The translations under genes were made by a program, and so were the position numbers. Below are positions 41,730 through 49,966 of a stretch of 55,937 nucleotides of DNA, in pieces. The stretch spans positions 1 through 55,937 of the forward strand of contig RAYR01000029.1 in the NCBI GenBank assembly GCA_003612405.1, in the 5' to 3' direction. The notes under the pieces were generated by a model that saw only the letters and a list, made by a program, of their open reading frames with translations, was not told the DNA's origin and ran no database searches. The first letter of the stretch is position 1. Each line of letters opens with the position of its first letter. The stretch is from a bacterium 0.1xD8-71 (GTDB lineage: Bacteria > Bacillota > Clostridia > Lachnospirales > Lachnospiraceae).

Positions 41730-43277
41730 ATGGACGGCATTATGGGTATTACATCCTTTTATTTTCTGTGTTTTTTTGCGGTTATGCTGCTACTGTATTA
41801 CAGCATCCCCCGGAAGTTCCAGTGGGGGCTTCTTTTGTTGTGCAGTATCCTGTATTATCTGCTTTCTGGCCAGGGCGTGCTGATTGTGTATCCGATTGTG
41901 TCGGTGACGGCCTGCTATGCGGGCAGCAGACTGCTGGCAGGGACGCCGGAAGAAGCGGAAAAGAAGCGCAAAATGATTCTGCTGATGACTATATTAGTCA
42001 ATATTGGCATCCTGGTGGTCTTAAAATATGTGAATTTTGGAATTTATACGATAGACGGAGTGGCCAGACTGTTTGGCAGCAGCAGGACGCTGATAGAGAG
42101 TGTGGATTTTCTGGTGCCTTTGGGCGTATCGTTCTATACCTTTTCCCTTCTGGGCTATGTGATTGATGTGTATTATGGGATTGCCAGTCCACAGCGCAAT
42201 TTCCTTAAACTGGCGCTCTATGGCATGTATTTTCCGGTGATTATCTCCGGGCCGATTTTAAAGTACCGGGAACATGGAGAACAGTTCTTTGCACCCCATG
42301 CTTTCGATTACCGCAGGGTGGCTTACGGCTTACAGCGTATGCTGTGGGGATTCTTCAAGAAGCTGGTGATTGCGGAACGGCTGGGGATGTTAGTGGACAC
42401 GGTCTATGGGGATTACGGCGGTTATCCGGGGACTTATATCTGGGTGGCCACTGCCTGTTATGCGTTCCAGCTTTACACGGATTTTTCGGGCTGTATGGAT
42501 ATTGTGCTGGGCATGTCGGAGAGCTTCGGGATTCTCCTGCCGGAGAATTTCCAGACCCCGTTCTTTGCCAAGAGTGTGGCGGAATACTGGCGCAGATGGC
42601 ATATTACGCTGGGTATCTGGATGAAGGAATATGTGTTTTATCCGGTGCTCAGGTCTAAGTTCTTTACCAGCCTGAACAAGTCATGGAAGGAGAAATTCGG
42701 CAAGAAGAAAGGCAAGCAGTATGCGACCTTTGCGGCCATGTTTATTCTCTGGCTGACGGTGGGCATATGGCATGGAGGCGACTGGAAGTTTGTGATCGGT
42801 TCCGGCCTTCTGCACTGGTTTTATATCGTGATGGAAGAACTTCTTTCGCCACCCTGTGAAAAGGTCATGAAGCGGCTGTCCATCAATGCTTCCGGAAAGA
42901 TGGTGAACGGCGTCCGGATTCTGCGTACCTTTTTCCTGGTGTGCATCGGGGATTTGTTCTTCCGGGCGGATTCTGTGGGGGATGCCTTTGCCATGTTGAA
43001 AAGTGCGGTGACGGTCTGGAATCCGCATATCCTGTGGGATGGTTCCCTGTTTACGCTGGGACTTGATGTGATTGAGGGGGCAATCACCTTGTTATCTCTT
43101 CTGCTTCTGTGCAGGGTTTCGGTGATGCAGCAGAAAGAAGGGGTGCGTGACCGGATTGCCAAGAAGGCGCTGCCGGTGCGGTGGATGATGTGGTATGTGC
43201 TTTTGTTTGCCGTAATTCTGCTGGGGTGTTATGGGCCGGGTTACAGCGCTTCAGAGTTTATTTACCAGGGCTTCTGA
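41730..43277 (+). CDS. MBOAT-family membrane O-acyltransferase (third copy)
   Basis: The 515-residue MBOAT protein has VPLGVSFYTFSLLGYVIDVY, YWRRWHITLGIWMKEYVFYP and VGIWHGGDWKF with the presumed catalytic histidine. Compared with the other two, the block after the first motif is longer and lysine-rich (NKSWKEKFGKKKGKQ, residues ~315-330). No SGNH or DHHW gene adjoins it on this strand; the nearest membrane-anchored hydrolase is the GDSL gene at 52013. The start may be ATG 41730 or 41742. It should acylate a polymer or lipid-linked sugar; its donor could be acyl-CoA or acyl-ACP, both used in the wider MBOAT family. Confidence 0.9.
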   Translation: MDGIMGITSFYFLCFFAVMLLLYYSIPRKFQWGLLLLCSILYYLLSGQGVLIVYPIVSVTACYAGSRLLAGTPEEAEKKRKMILLMTILVNIGILVVLKYVNFGIYTIDGVARLFGSSRTLIESVDFLVPLGVSFYTFSLLGYVIDVYYGIASPQRNFLKLALYGMYFPVIISGPILKYREHGEQFFAPHAFDYRRVAYGLQRMLWGFFKKLVIAERLGMLVDTVYGDYGGYPGTYIWVATACYAFQLYTDFSGCMDIVLGMSESFGILLPENFQTPFFAKSVAEYWRRWHITLGIWMKEYVFYPVLRSKFFTSLNKSWKEKFGKKKGKQYATFAAMFILWLTVGIWHGGDWKFVIGSGLLHWFYIVMEELLSPPCEKVMKRLSINASGKMVNGVRILRTFFLVCIGDLFFRADSVGDAFAMLKSAVTVWNPHILWDGSLFTLGLDVIEGAITLLSLLLLCRVSVMQQKEGVRDRIAKKALPVRWMMWYVLLFAVILLGCYGPGYSASEFIYQGF

Positions 43278-43329
43278 TGCTTGCAAAAAACCACCGTATA
43301 AGTTATCGTTACTGTTAAAGGAACACAGA

Positions 43330-44160
43330 ATGGAGAGTAACATGAAAACAGATGTGAAAATGGAACTGATTAATGACAAAATAAGACTGCCGGAATATGA
43401 GCTGACGCAGATTGGAGAGAAAAAGAACAAGTATCTGATTTGTATTCCGGTCCTGAATGAGGGTGAAAAATTTAAAAACCAGCTGGCGCAGATGCAGAAA
43501 CTAAAGGTTTCTACGGTAGCCGATCTGATTATCTGTGACGGCGGCAGTACGGATGGAAGCGCAGATATAGAGATGCTTGCACAGTATGATGTGACAGCCC
43601 TTGTAATCCGTAAATCCAAAGGGCATTTGAGCGATCAGCTGATGCTGGGATATTATTATGCGCTGGTAAACGGCTATGAGGGCACTATCACCATAGACGG
43701 CAATGGAAAAGACGGGATAGAGGGGATTTTCAAGATGGCCAGGGCACTGGACAAAGGTTTTGACTTCGCCCAGGGTTCCAGATACCGGAAGGGGGGCGTG
43801 GCTATCAATACGCCCAGATCCAGAGAGATTGCCATTAAACTGATACATGTGCCGATCATCAACATTCTTTCCGGCTGTAAATATACAGATACCACCAACG
43901 GGTTCCGGGCACACAGCATCCGTGTATTCCAGGATGACAGAATACAGCCTTTCCGTTATGGAGATTTTCCTACCTATGCACTGATTCATTATCTGACGGT
44001 GATCATTCCCCGTCTGGGCTACAGAGCCACGGAAGTACCCGTACTCAGACAGTATCCGGAAGGCAAGATTCCTACGAAGATCAGTCCCATCAAGGGCAAT
44101 ATCGATCTGATGAAAATTCTGTGGAATATAGCAATCCATAAATATGAACCGAAAGACTAA
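43330..44160 (+). CDS. GT2 family glycosyltransferase (DPM1-like, no membrane tail)
   Basis: The 276-residue enzyme has CIPVLNEG, LIICDGGSTDGS, KSKGHLSDQLMLGYYYAL, and DGNGKDG in the position of the usual DxD metal motif. TTNGFRAHS follows. It lacks the C-terminal membrane helices of GtrB relatives. ATG 43330 has AAAGGA at proper distance; the frame upstream overlaps the MBOAT gene and is not GT-like. It leads a four-gene cassette with two oxidoreductases and an odd GT2. It probably makes or transfers an activated sugar; the DGN variant still offers an acidic metal ligand. Confidence 0.85.
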   Translation: MESNMKTDVKMELINDKIRLPEYELTQIGEKKNKYLICIPVLNEGEKFKNQLAQMQKLKVSTVADLIICDGGSTDGSADIEMLAQYDVTALVIRKSKGHLSDQLMLGYYYALVNGYEGTITIDGNGKDGIEGIFKMARALDKGFDFAQGSRYRKGGVAINTPRSREIAIKLIHVPIINILSGCKYTDTTNGFRAHSIRVFQDDRIQPFRYGDFPTYALIHYLTVIIPRLGYRATEVPVLRQYPEGKIPTKISPIKGNIDLMKILWNIAIHKYEPKD

Positions 44161-44172
44161 AGGCGGTGCTGC

Positions 44173-45078
44173 ATGGACTGCATACTGATAGGATACGGTT
44201 ATTGGGGACATATTATAGAAAGATATATCCGGCAGTCGGAGAAGTTTCGCCTGTTGGGAATCTGTGATCATCACAAGGAGGATGGTGTGGATTTGCAGGC
44301 AGTGATAGACAGCATTGCCTGTGCATTTGTCTGTGTGTCTACCCGGAATCATGTGCCGGTGGTGGAAGAACTGCTTGCCCACGGGGTTCATGTTTTCTGT
44401 GAAAAACCCCTGTGCAGGAGTTTTGCAGATACCGAAAGGCTGATGAGTCTTGCCGAAGAAAAGAACTGTGTATTGTTTACCGATTATATTTATATGGTGT
44501 CGCCGTCTTTGCAGTGTATGAAAGAATATCTGCACCGGTTTGGCAAGGTCCTGTATATGGATATGGTAATCCGCCAGTTTGGCCGCTTTTATAAAGGGGA
44601 GCATGTCTATGAGACAGTGGGCGTGCATATGCTGTCGGTGCTGGCCTATTTGTTTGAGCAGTCCATAGATATCATTAAGGTGGACAGTGTGGCTGTGGAT
44701 GGTGAGGGGTATGCCCAGGCCGGATTTCTTTATTTTGAGGTGGCAGGCGTTCGTGGCAGAATCGAATGTAATCTGTTGGCGGAACGGAAAGAAAGAACGG
44801 TCAGAGTATTATGCGAACAAGGGCTGCTTGTCTTTGACATGCTGGGGGAACATACCATTCAGGTAATGGCTTATGAGGGCGGGAAAGATACCGAGAATCC
44901 GCCGGAATACCGCATGGTTTTACAGGAACGGTTTGATGAGGGCAATAATCTGGTACAGATGATAGATCTTTTCGCCCGTACCATAGAAGAGGGCGGGGAG
45001 GATAACAGGAAGATTACGCTGATAACGCAGAGAGCACTGGAAGAGATTGGCAGGGGACGGGACAGGGATGAAATGTGA
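44173..45078 (+). CDS. Gfo/Idh/MocA-family oxidoreductase
   Basis: The 301-residue protein has an N-terminal NAD(P) fold (IGYGYWGHIIERY), STRNHVPVVEELLAHG and the family's CEKPL with Lys78. A C-terminal alpha/beta domain carries HMLSVLAYLF, which may supply the catalytic histidine. The family oxidises or reduces sugar rings, for example C3 oxidation of UDP-sugars. It follows the GT2 by 12 bp and its end overlaps the FAD oxidoreductase by 11 bp. The pair suggests stepwise remodelling of a sugar before transfer. It is shorter than the usual ~340 residues, but no core motif is missing. Confidence 0.85.
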   Translation: MDCILIGYGYWGHIIERYIRQSEKFRLLGICDHHKEDGVDLQAVIDSIACAFVCVSTRNHVPVVEELLAHGVHVFCEKPLCRSFADTERLMSLAEEKNCVLFTDYIYMVSPSLQCMKEYLHRFGKVLYMDMVIRQFGRFYKGEHVYETVGVHMLSVLAYLFEQSIDIIKVDSVAVDGEGYAQAGFLYFEVAGVRGRIECNLLAERKERTVRVLCEQGLLVFDMLGEHTIQVMAYEGGKDTENPPEYRMVLQERFDEGNNLVQMIDLFARTIEEGGEDNRKITLITQRALEEIGRGRDRDEM

Positions 45079-46195
45079 TAAAGTGATTATCGGAGGTGGC
45101 CTATACGGACTTTATTCTGCTCTTGTGTGCGGCAGAAACGGCCAGAACGTGGTGGTGCTTGAGTATGAGGATGCTTCTTTCCGGCGGGCCACCTACATTA
45201 ACCAGGCCAGGGTGCATATGGGGTATCATTATCCCAGATCGTTCTCCACGGCGATAAAGTCGGCTCATTATTTTGAGAAATTCTGCAAGGATTATGCAGA
45301 CTGTATTCTGACGGAGTTTGATCAGGTATATGCCACATCGAAAGACTTTTCCTGGACCAATGCAGAGCAGTTTCGGAAGTTCTGCCAGGAGACAAATATC
45401 CGCTGTGATGAGGTGTCCCCCTCCAGATATTTCCAGGAAGGGAAATGTGACGGGGCTTTCCTGACAAGGGAATACACGTATGATGCCATGCTTCTGCGGG
45501 ACAAACTGTTATCCCAGATTGCGCAATACCCTTCCGTCAGCCTGGTGTACCATGCGAGGATTACGCAGATAGAACGGGAAGCCGATGAATATGTGATTAT
45601 GACGGCGGATGGAACGAAGTATCATACCGGCTTTGTGTTAAATGCATCCTATGCGTCGGTGAACCAGATCTGTGCCCTGGCCGGTTATGAGCCCTTTCAG
45701 ATCAAGTACGAACTGTGTGAGATTATTCTGTGCAGGGTGGACGAGCGGCTTAAGAACCTGGGGCTGACGGTGATGGACGGGCCGTTTTTCTCCATTATGC
45801 CTTTTGGCAAAACAGGGTATCATTCCCTGACGGCGGTGACCTTTACCCCGCATATTACCAGTTATGACGATGTTCCCACATTTCCCTGCCAGAGGAAATG
45901 TGAACCGGGATACTGTCATCCGGGGCAGCTTGGCAACTGTAATGACTGCGCGGCCAGACCGCAGACGGCCTGGGCTTATATGGCGGGTCTTGCCAGGAAA
46001 TATATGCGCGAAGACCTTACCTTTACGTATGAAAAATCTCTGTTTTCCATGAAACCCATACTGAAATCATCAGAGATTGACGATTCCCGGCCGACTGTGA
46101 TCAGGAAATTTTCCGACAGCCCTGTTTTTATCAGTGTGCTCTCAGGAAAGATAAATACGGTTTACGATTTGGATGAGGTGCTGTTACATGGATAA
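45068..46195 (+). CDS. FAD-dependent oxidoreductase with cysteine cluster
   Basis: The 375-residue protein begins with the dinucleotide-binding IIGGGLYGLYSA and continues with the DAO-type NQARVHMGYHYPRS block. A five-cysteine cluster (C274, C278, C283, C291, C294) is set in a Gly/Pro-rich loop, as expected for a metal or Fe-S site or disulfides. ATG 45068 lies inside the previous gene's end (11-bp overlap). Relatives in glycan loci are annotated as amino-acid or sugar oxidoreductases without defined substrates. With the upstream Gfo/Idh/MocA enzyme it may oxidise a sugar or its amine. The cysteine cluster is unusual for DAO-fold enzymes. Confidence 0.78.
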   Translation: MKCDKVIIGGGLYGLYSALVCGRNGQNVVVLEYEDASFRRATYINQARVHMGYHYPRSFSTAIKSAHYFEKFCKDYADCILTEFDQVYATSKDFSWTNAEQFRKFCQETNIRCDEVSPSRYFQEGKCDGAFLTREYTYDAMLLRDKLLSQIAQYPSVSLVYHARITQIEREADEYVIMTADGTKYHTGFVLNASYASVNQICALAGYEPFQIKYELCEIILCRVDERLKNLGLTVMDGPFFSIMPFGKTGYHSLTAVTFTPHITSYDDVPTFPCQRKCEPGYCHPGQLGNCNDCAARPQTAWAYMAGLARKYMREDLTFTYEKSLFSMKPILKSSEIDDSRPTVIRKFSDSPVFISVLSGKINTVYDLDEVLLHG

Positions 46196-47123
46196 TAAAG
46201 AAAGCAATTTTGTCTCCGCGGTGGTGTATCTTCACAGGGGAGAGAGACATGTGTATGAGTTTTTGCAAATGCTGGGCGGTGTACTGGATGACAACTTCCA
46301 CAAGTACGAGATTATCTGCGTCAACGATGATGCGGGCGGCGAGGCACTGGATGGCGTCTATCAGTATAAAGAGGAGCATGATCAGGCCATCATCAGTATC
46401 ATACAGATGGGATTTTTTCATGGCCTTGAGGCTTCCATGAACGCGGGTATTGATTTGTCCATCGGGGACTTTGTCTTCGAGTTTGATTCCTGTTATGCGG
46501 ATTATGACAGGGAACTGGTGATGGATGTTTACCGGAAAGCCCTGGAAGGCTATGATATTGTGGCGGCTTTGCCGCCGAAGAGTCAGAGCAGACTTTCCTC
46601 CCGGGCCTTTTATGCGGTGTACAATTGTTTTGCCCATGGAGAGGGAAAACTGGCAACAGAGCGCTTCCAGATTATTTCCAGAAGGGCGGTCAACCGCACA
46701 TCGGCTTACAGTAAGACGATTCCTTTCCGGAAAGCGGTCTATGCATCCTGCGGGCTTAAGATATATGACATGGAGTATATGTCCCGGACAGAGGGCGTGA
46801 TCGGCAGCAGATTTGAAGATGCCCAGAAGAAAAATACAGCGGTAGATGCCCTGATCCTGTTTACGGATTTGGCTTATAAGGTGGCGGTATCACTCTCGGT
46901 GCTGATGGCGGTACTGATGGTGGTGGCGGGAGTTTATGTGATTGTGGTTTATCTGGGAGAGAACAAACCGGTGGAAGGCTGGACAGCTATCATGCTGGTG
47001 ATGACGGCAGGCTTTTTTGCCACCTTTCTGCTCTTGACAATCGCCATTAAATATCTGGATGTTCTTCTGCGCCTTGTGTTCAAGAGACAGAAGTATCTGA
47101 TTGCTTCCATAGAAAAGCTTTGA
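46188..47123 (+). CDS. GT2-like protein with unusual active-site motifs and two membrane helices
   Basis: The 311-residue protein has the GtrB layout: a GT-A-like domain, then helices at ~230-255 and ~265-290 and a KYL tail. The usual VNDGSxDxT is replaced by VNDDAGGEALDG (~45), and the DxD region reads FDSCYAD (D100 and D105). The GxxxGxxxA block becomes MGFFHGLEASMNAG. ATG 46188 has GAGGTG upstream and overlaps the FAD gene by 8 bp. Either it uses a different donor from classical polyprenyl-phosphate transferases, or it is catalytically altered. It closes the GT2-oxidoreductase cassette. Confidence 0.75.
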   Translation: MDNKESNFVSAVVYLHRGERHVYEFLQMLGGVLDDNFHKYEIICVNDDAGGEALDGVYQYKEEHDQAIISIIQMGFFHGLEASMNAGIDLSIGDFVFEFDSCYADYDRELVMDVYRKALEGYDIVAALPPKSQSRLSSRAFYAVYNCFAHGEGKLATERFQIISRRAVNRTSAYSKTIPFRKAVYASCGLKIYDMEYMSRTEGVIGSRFEDAQKKNTAVDALILFTDLAYKVAVSLSVLMAVLMVVAGVYVIVVYLGENKPVEGWTAIMLVMTAGFFATFLLLTIAIKYLDVLLRLVFKRQKYLIASIEKL

Positions 47124-47148
47124 GAAGGATGACATTTTATGGTAAGAT
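47120..47148 (+). promoter_or_regulatory. Candidate promoter upstream of the GT2/DUF6020 pair
   Basis: TTGAGA at 47120-47125 and TAAGAT at 47143-47148 are 17 bp apart, about 40 bp before the next GT2. The -35 overlaps the stop codon of the previous gene, so this may be an internal promoter of a longer operon. Confidence 0.5.
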
Positions 47149-47189
47149 AAAAGGTAAGGATACAATCAAAGTGTATTAGGAGAAAAAAG

Positions 47190-48122
47190 ATGGACAAGAT
47201 AGCCGTACTGATTCCCTGCTATAATGAGGAGAAGACCATTGCCAAGGTAGTAAAGGATGCAAGAGAAGCGCTGCCGGAGGCTGTGGTTTATGTGTATGAT
47301 AATAATTCCAAAGACCGTTCCATAGAACTGGCAAAAGAAGCCGGCGCAGTGATACGGCACGAAAATATGCAGGGTAAGGGCAATGTGATCCGCAGGATGT
47401 TCCGCGAAGTGGAGGCGGAATGTTATATCATGGTGGACGGGGATGATACGTATCCCATGGAATATGCCAGACAGATGGTGGACAAGGTTCTTTTAAACAA
47501 TGCCGATATGGTGGTGGGAGACAGACTTTCTTCCACATATTTTACGGAGAACAAGCGGCCTTTCCATAACTTTGGCAATTCTATTGTGCGCAGCAGTATT
47601 AACAGACTGTTCGACTGTGATATCAAGGATATCATGACGGGATACCGGGCGTTCAGCTATGGGTTTGTCAAGACGTTTCCGGTATTGTCCACAGGGTTTG
47701 AGATTGAGACGGAAATGACCATTCATGCGGTCTATAACAATATGCAGATTGAGAATGTGATCGTGGATTACCGTGACAGACCGGAGGGAAGCGAGTCCAA
47801 GTTAAATACTTTTTCCGATGGGTTCCGGGTACTGCGTACCATCTTAAAACTGTACAGGGATTATAAGCCCATGGGATTTTTTGGACTGTGCTCGGCCATT
47901 CTGGCGGCCATTGCCGTGGTTTTGTTTATTCCGATTATGATTGATTATCTGGAAACAGGGCTGGTGATGCGTTTTCCTACGCTGTTCGTCTGTGGGTTTA
48001 TCGGACTGGCGGCGATTCAGTCCTTGTTTGCCGGGCTGATGCTGTCCAATATGGCGCTTAAGAATCGCAGGGATTTTGAATACCGGCTGACTCTTGTGAC
48101 CAGGAGGGTACGGGGTTTATGA
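47190..48122 (+). CDS. DPM1/GtrB-like glycosyltransferase (GT2) with C-terminal membrane helices
   Basis: The 310-residue protein has AVLIPCYNEEKTI, VYDNNSKDRS, NMQGKGNVIRRMF, and DGDDTYPM as the metal site. TGYRAFSYGFVK and DRPEGSESKLNT follow, then two hydrophobic segments (~228-250 and ~262-288). This pattern matches polyprenyl-phosphate sugar synthases of the GT2 group common in Firmicute glycan loci. TAGGAGAAAA precedes the start. It overlaps the next gene by 4 bp, so its product is probably paired with the DUF6020-like membrane protein as donor maker and user. The sugar is unknown. Confidence 0.9.
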   Translation: MDKIAVLIPCYNEEKTIAKVVKDAREALPEAVVYVYDNNSKDRSIELAKEAGAVIRHENMQGKGNVIRRMFREVEAECYIMVDGDDTYPMEYARQMVDKVLLNNADMVVGDRLSSTYFTENKRPFHNFGNSIVRSSINRLFDCDIKDIMTGYRAFSYGFVKTFPVLSTGFEIETEMTIHAVYNNMQIENVIVDYRDRPEGSESKLNTFSDGFRVLRTILKLYRDYKPMGFFGLCSAILAAIAVVLFIPIMIDYLETGLVMRFPTLFVCGFIGLAAIQSLFAGLMLSNMALKNRRDFEYRLTLVTRRVRGL

Positions 48123-49966
48123 TGGAGAAGATTAAGGAGCGTTTTACAGGGAAGGAGGCGGCTGTCACAGGAATTGCCGGGACAGCGGCCCTTCTTGCAT
48201 ATGTGAGAATCAGTCTGTTGTTGTGGAGAGAGGGGAGCCTGTATACCATGGGCATTTTCCCGATGCTCCTTCTTTTTGGATTATATTGTCTGTGGAAAAA
48301 GGCTTTGTTTATGGAGGAAGTCTTTTTTGCTGTCTGGGTGAGGGCAGCCTTGGCGGCGGTCTTCACGGCATTTCAGGTGACAGGACTGTGGTGGAGCCAT
48401 CCGGGGCTTGAAAGTGGTGTGAGTGGTCTGGAAGTGTTTGTTTGGATTCTCTGCTTTATCCCCATATGTTACGCGGGACAGAATATGCTCTTTCGTCTGG
48501 TCTCCCGCTATGGAAAAGAGAGCAGCGCGGGGAGAAGGGCATCTGAAAAGAAAGAGTTTTGTCCCTGGAAGGGTTTCCTGTATTCTTTCTTGGTGATCAT
48601 GCTTGGTTTCCTGATTCCCTTTGCCACTTACTATCCGGCAATCATGGCTTACGATGTGATTCCCCAGTTAGATCAGATCCGCATCAGCGGCTACACGACC
48701 CATCATCCTCTGATTCATACCCTGATGTTATCCATGAGTCTGAAACTGGGAGAAATCCTGCCCTTTGTAACCAATGCAGACCGGGCGGGGCTTGCCATAT
48801 ATTCCCTGTTGCAGATGACAGTGGTGTCATGTTGCTTTTCCTATGTGTATACGTTTTTCCGCAGAAAGGGTGTGAACCGGTATCTGTGTTATTTCTTTGT
48901 GCTGTGTGCGGCTTTTTATCCTACCCACGGGCTGCTGGCGGTTTCCATTACCAAGGATACGATTTATGCGGTGCTTGTGATGGTCTTTGCAGTGTTTGTC
49001 TGGGAAGCGGTGACCTGGCAGGGGACAGCCTGTCCCGGAAAGGGCTGGTTTGCGGCCTATACGGTGCTGACGGTATTGTTGCTGTTATTTCGGAATAACA
49101 GTATTTATGCTTGGGCGTTGTATGTGATAGTGGCCTTGTTTGTATTTCGCAGAAAAATATTGTGGAATCAAAGATTGGGGATTGCCCATGCGGCTGCTTT
49201 TATCCTGTATCTGCTGTTCAATACCCTGATGATTCAGGCATCCGGAGCCACCAGTGATACCTATGCCAGGGAAATGCTCAGTGTGCCGGCTCAGCAGATT
49301 GCCCGTGTCGCTGCTTTTCATGAAGAGGAACTGACGGCGCAGGATCTGGAGAATCTTTCTCTGATCTGGAACGGTGGAGAGTTGCCGGAGTATGTGCCTG
49401 CCATCGCAGACCGGAGCAAGAAGGATATTGTGGGAGACAAAGAAGTGCTTAAGACACTGGCGCAGGAATGGCTTTCGCTGGGGTGCCGGTATCCGGGGGA
49501 GTACTGGAAAGCCTTTTTATTAAAAAATAAAGGCATGTGGTATCTGGTAGATACCACCTACCTGAATGATGTCTATTCCTATGCCAAGGGATATTTGCAG
49601 CTTTCTTATCCCAGTGATCAGCAGGCTTATATGGAGGCTCTGGCACCGGGATATGTCAGACACCAGAAGTTACAGTTATTGCAGTCTGTGTATCGGTATT
49701 TTGCGGCGGTAGACGAGGTGTGGCGGTATATTCCGCCGCTGGCGCTTGTGATGCAGCCCGCTTTCTACTGCTGGATGCTTTTCTACTATTGTCTTTGCTG
49801 TATCGGGTTAAAGAAGCCGATGATGCTTGTGCCGGCAGTGTATGTCATAGCCCTTGCGGGCACCCTGCTGTTAGGGCCCTGTGTGCTCACCAGATATCTG
49901 TATCCGGTAATGCTGTCGGTGACGGCGCTGGTCATTCTGGGTCTTTTCTCTTCTCGTGTTACTTAA
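48119..49966 (+). CDS. DUF6020-like multi-pass membrane protein
   Basis: The 615-residue protein has about 12-13 membrane helices. A conserved-looking outer loop around 172-205 has YYPAIMAYDVIPQLDQI and YTTHHPLIHTLML. The pattern of an acidic residue, a THHP motif and a later HGLLAVSITKDTIY matches proteins annotated DUF6020 in Firmicute genomes. A soluble segment (~390-510) separates the last helices. It overlaps the previous GT2 by 4 bp and the minus-strand gene by 8 bp tail-to-tail. The acidic and histidine residues in the loop invite a GT-C role, but function is unproved. Confidence 0.72.
   Translation: MMEKIKERFTGKEAAVTGIAGTAALLAYVRISLLLWREGSLYTMGIFPMLLLFGLYCLWKKALFMEEVFFAVWVRAALAAVFTAFQVTGLWWSHPGLESGVSGLEVFVWILCFIPICYAGQNMLFRLVSRYGKESSAGRRASEKKEFCPWKGFLYSFLVIMLGFLIPFATYYPAIMAYDVIPQLDQIRISGYTTHHPLIHTLMLSMSLKLGEILPFVTNADRAGLAIYSLLQMTVVSCCFSYVYTFFRRKGVNRYLCYFFVLCAAFYPTHGLLAVSITKDTIYAVLVMVFAVFVWEAVTWQGTACPGKGWFAAYTVLTVLLLLFRNNSIYAWALYVIVALFVFRRKILWNQRLGIAHAAAFILYLLFNTLMIQASGATSDTYAREMLSVPAQQIARVAAFHEEELTAQDLENLSLIWNGGELPEYVPAIADRSKKDIVGDKEVLKTLAQEWLSLGCRYPGEYWKAFLLKNKGMWYLVDTTYLNDVYSYAKGYLQLSYPSDQQAYMEALAPGYVRHQKLQLLQSVYRYFAAVDEVWRYIPPLALVMQPAFYCWMLFYYCLCCIGLKKPMMLVPAVYVIALAGTLLLGPCVLTRYLYPVMLSVTALVILGLFSSRVT

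Noticed and set aside
43501..44628. A 375-residue minus-strand open frame opposite a GT2 and an oxidoreductase
   Set aside because: It is a mirror frame of two clear enzymes with no ribosome site and no recognisable domain.
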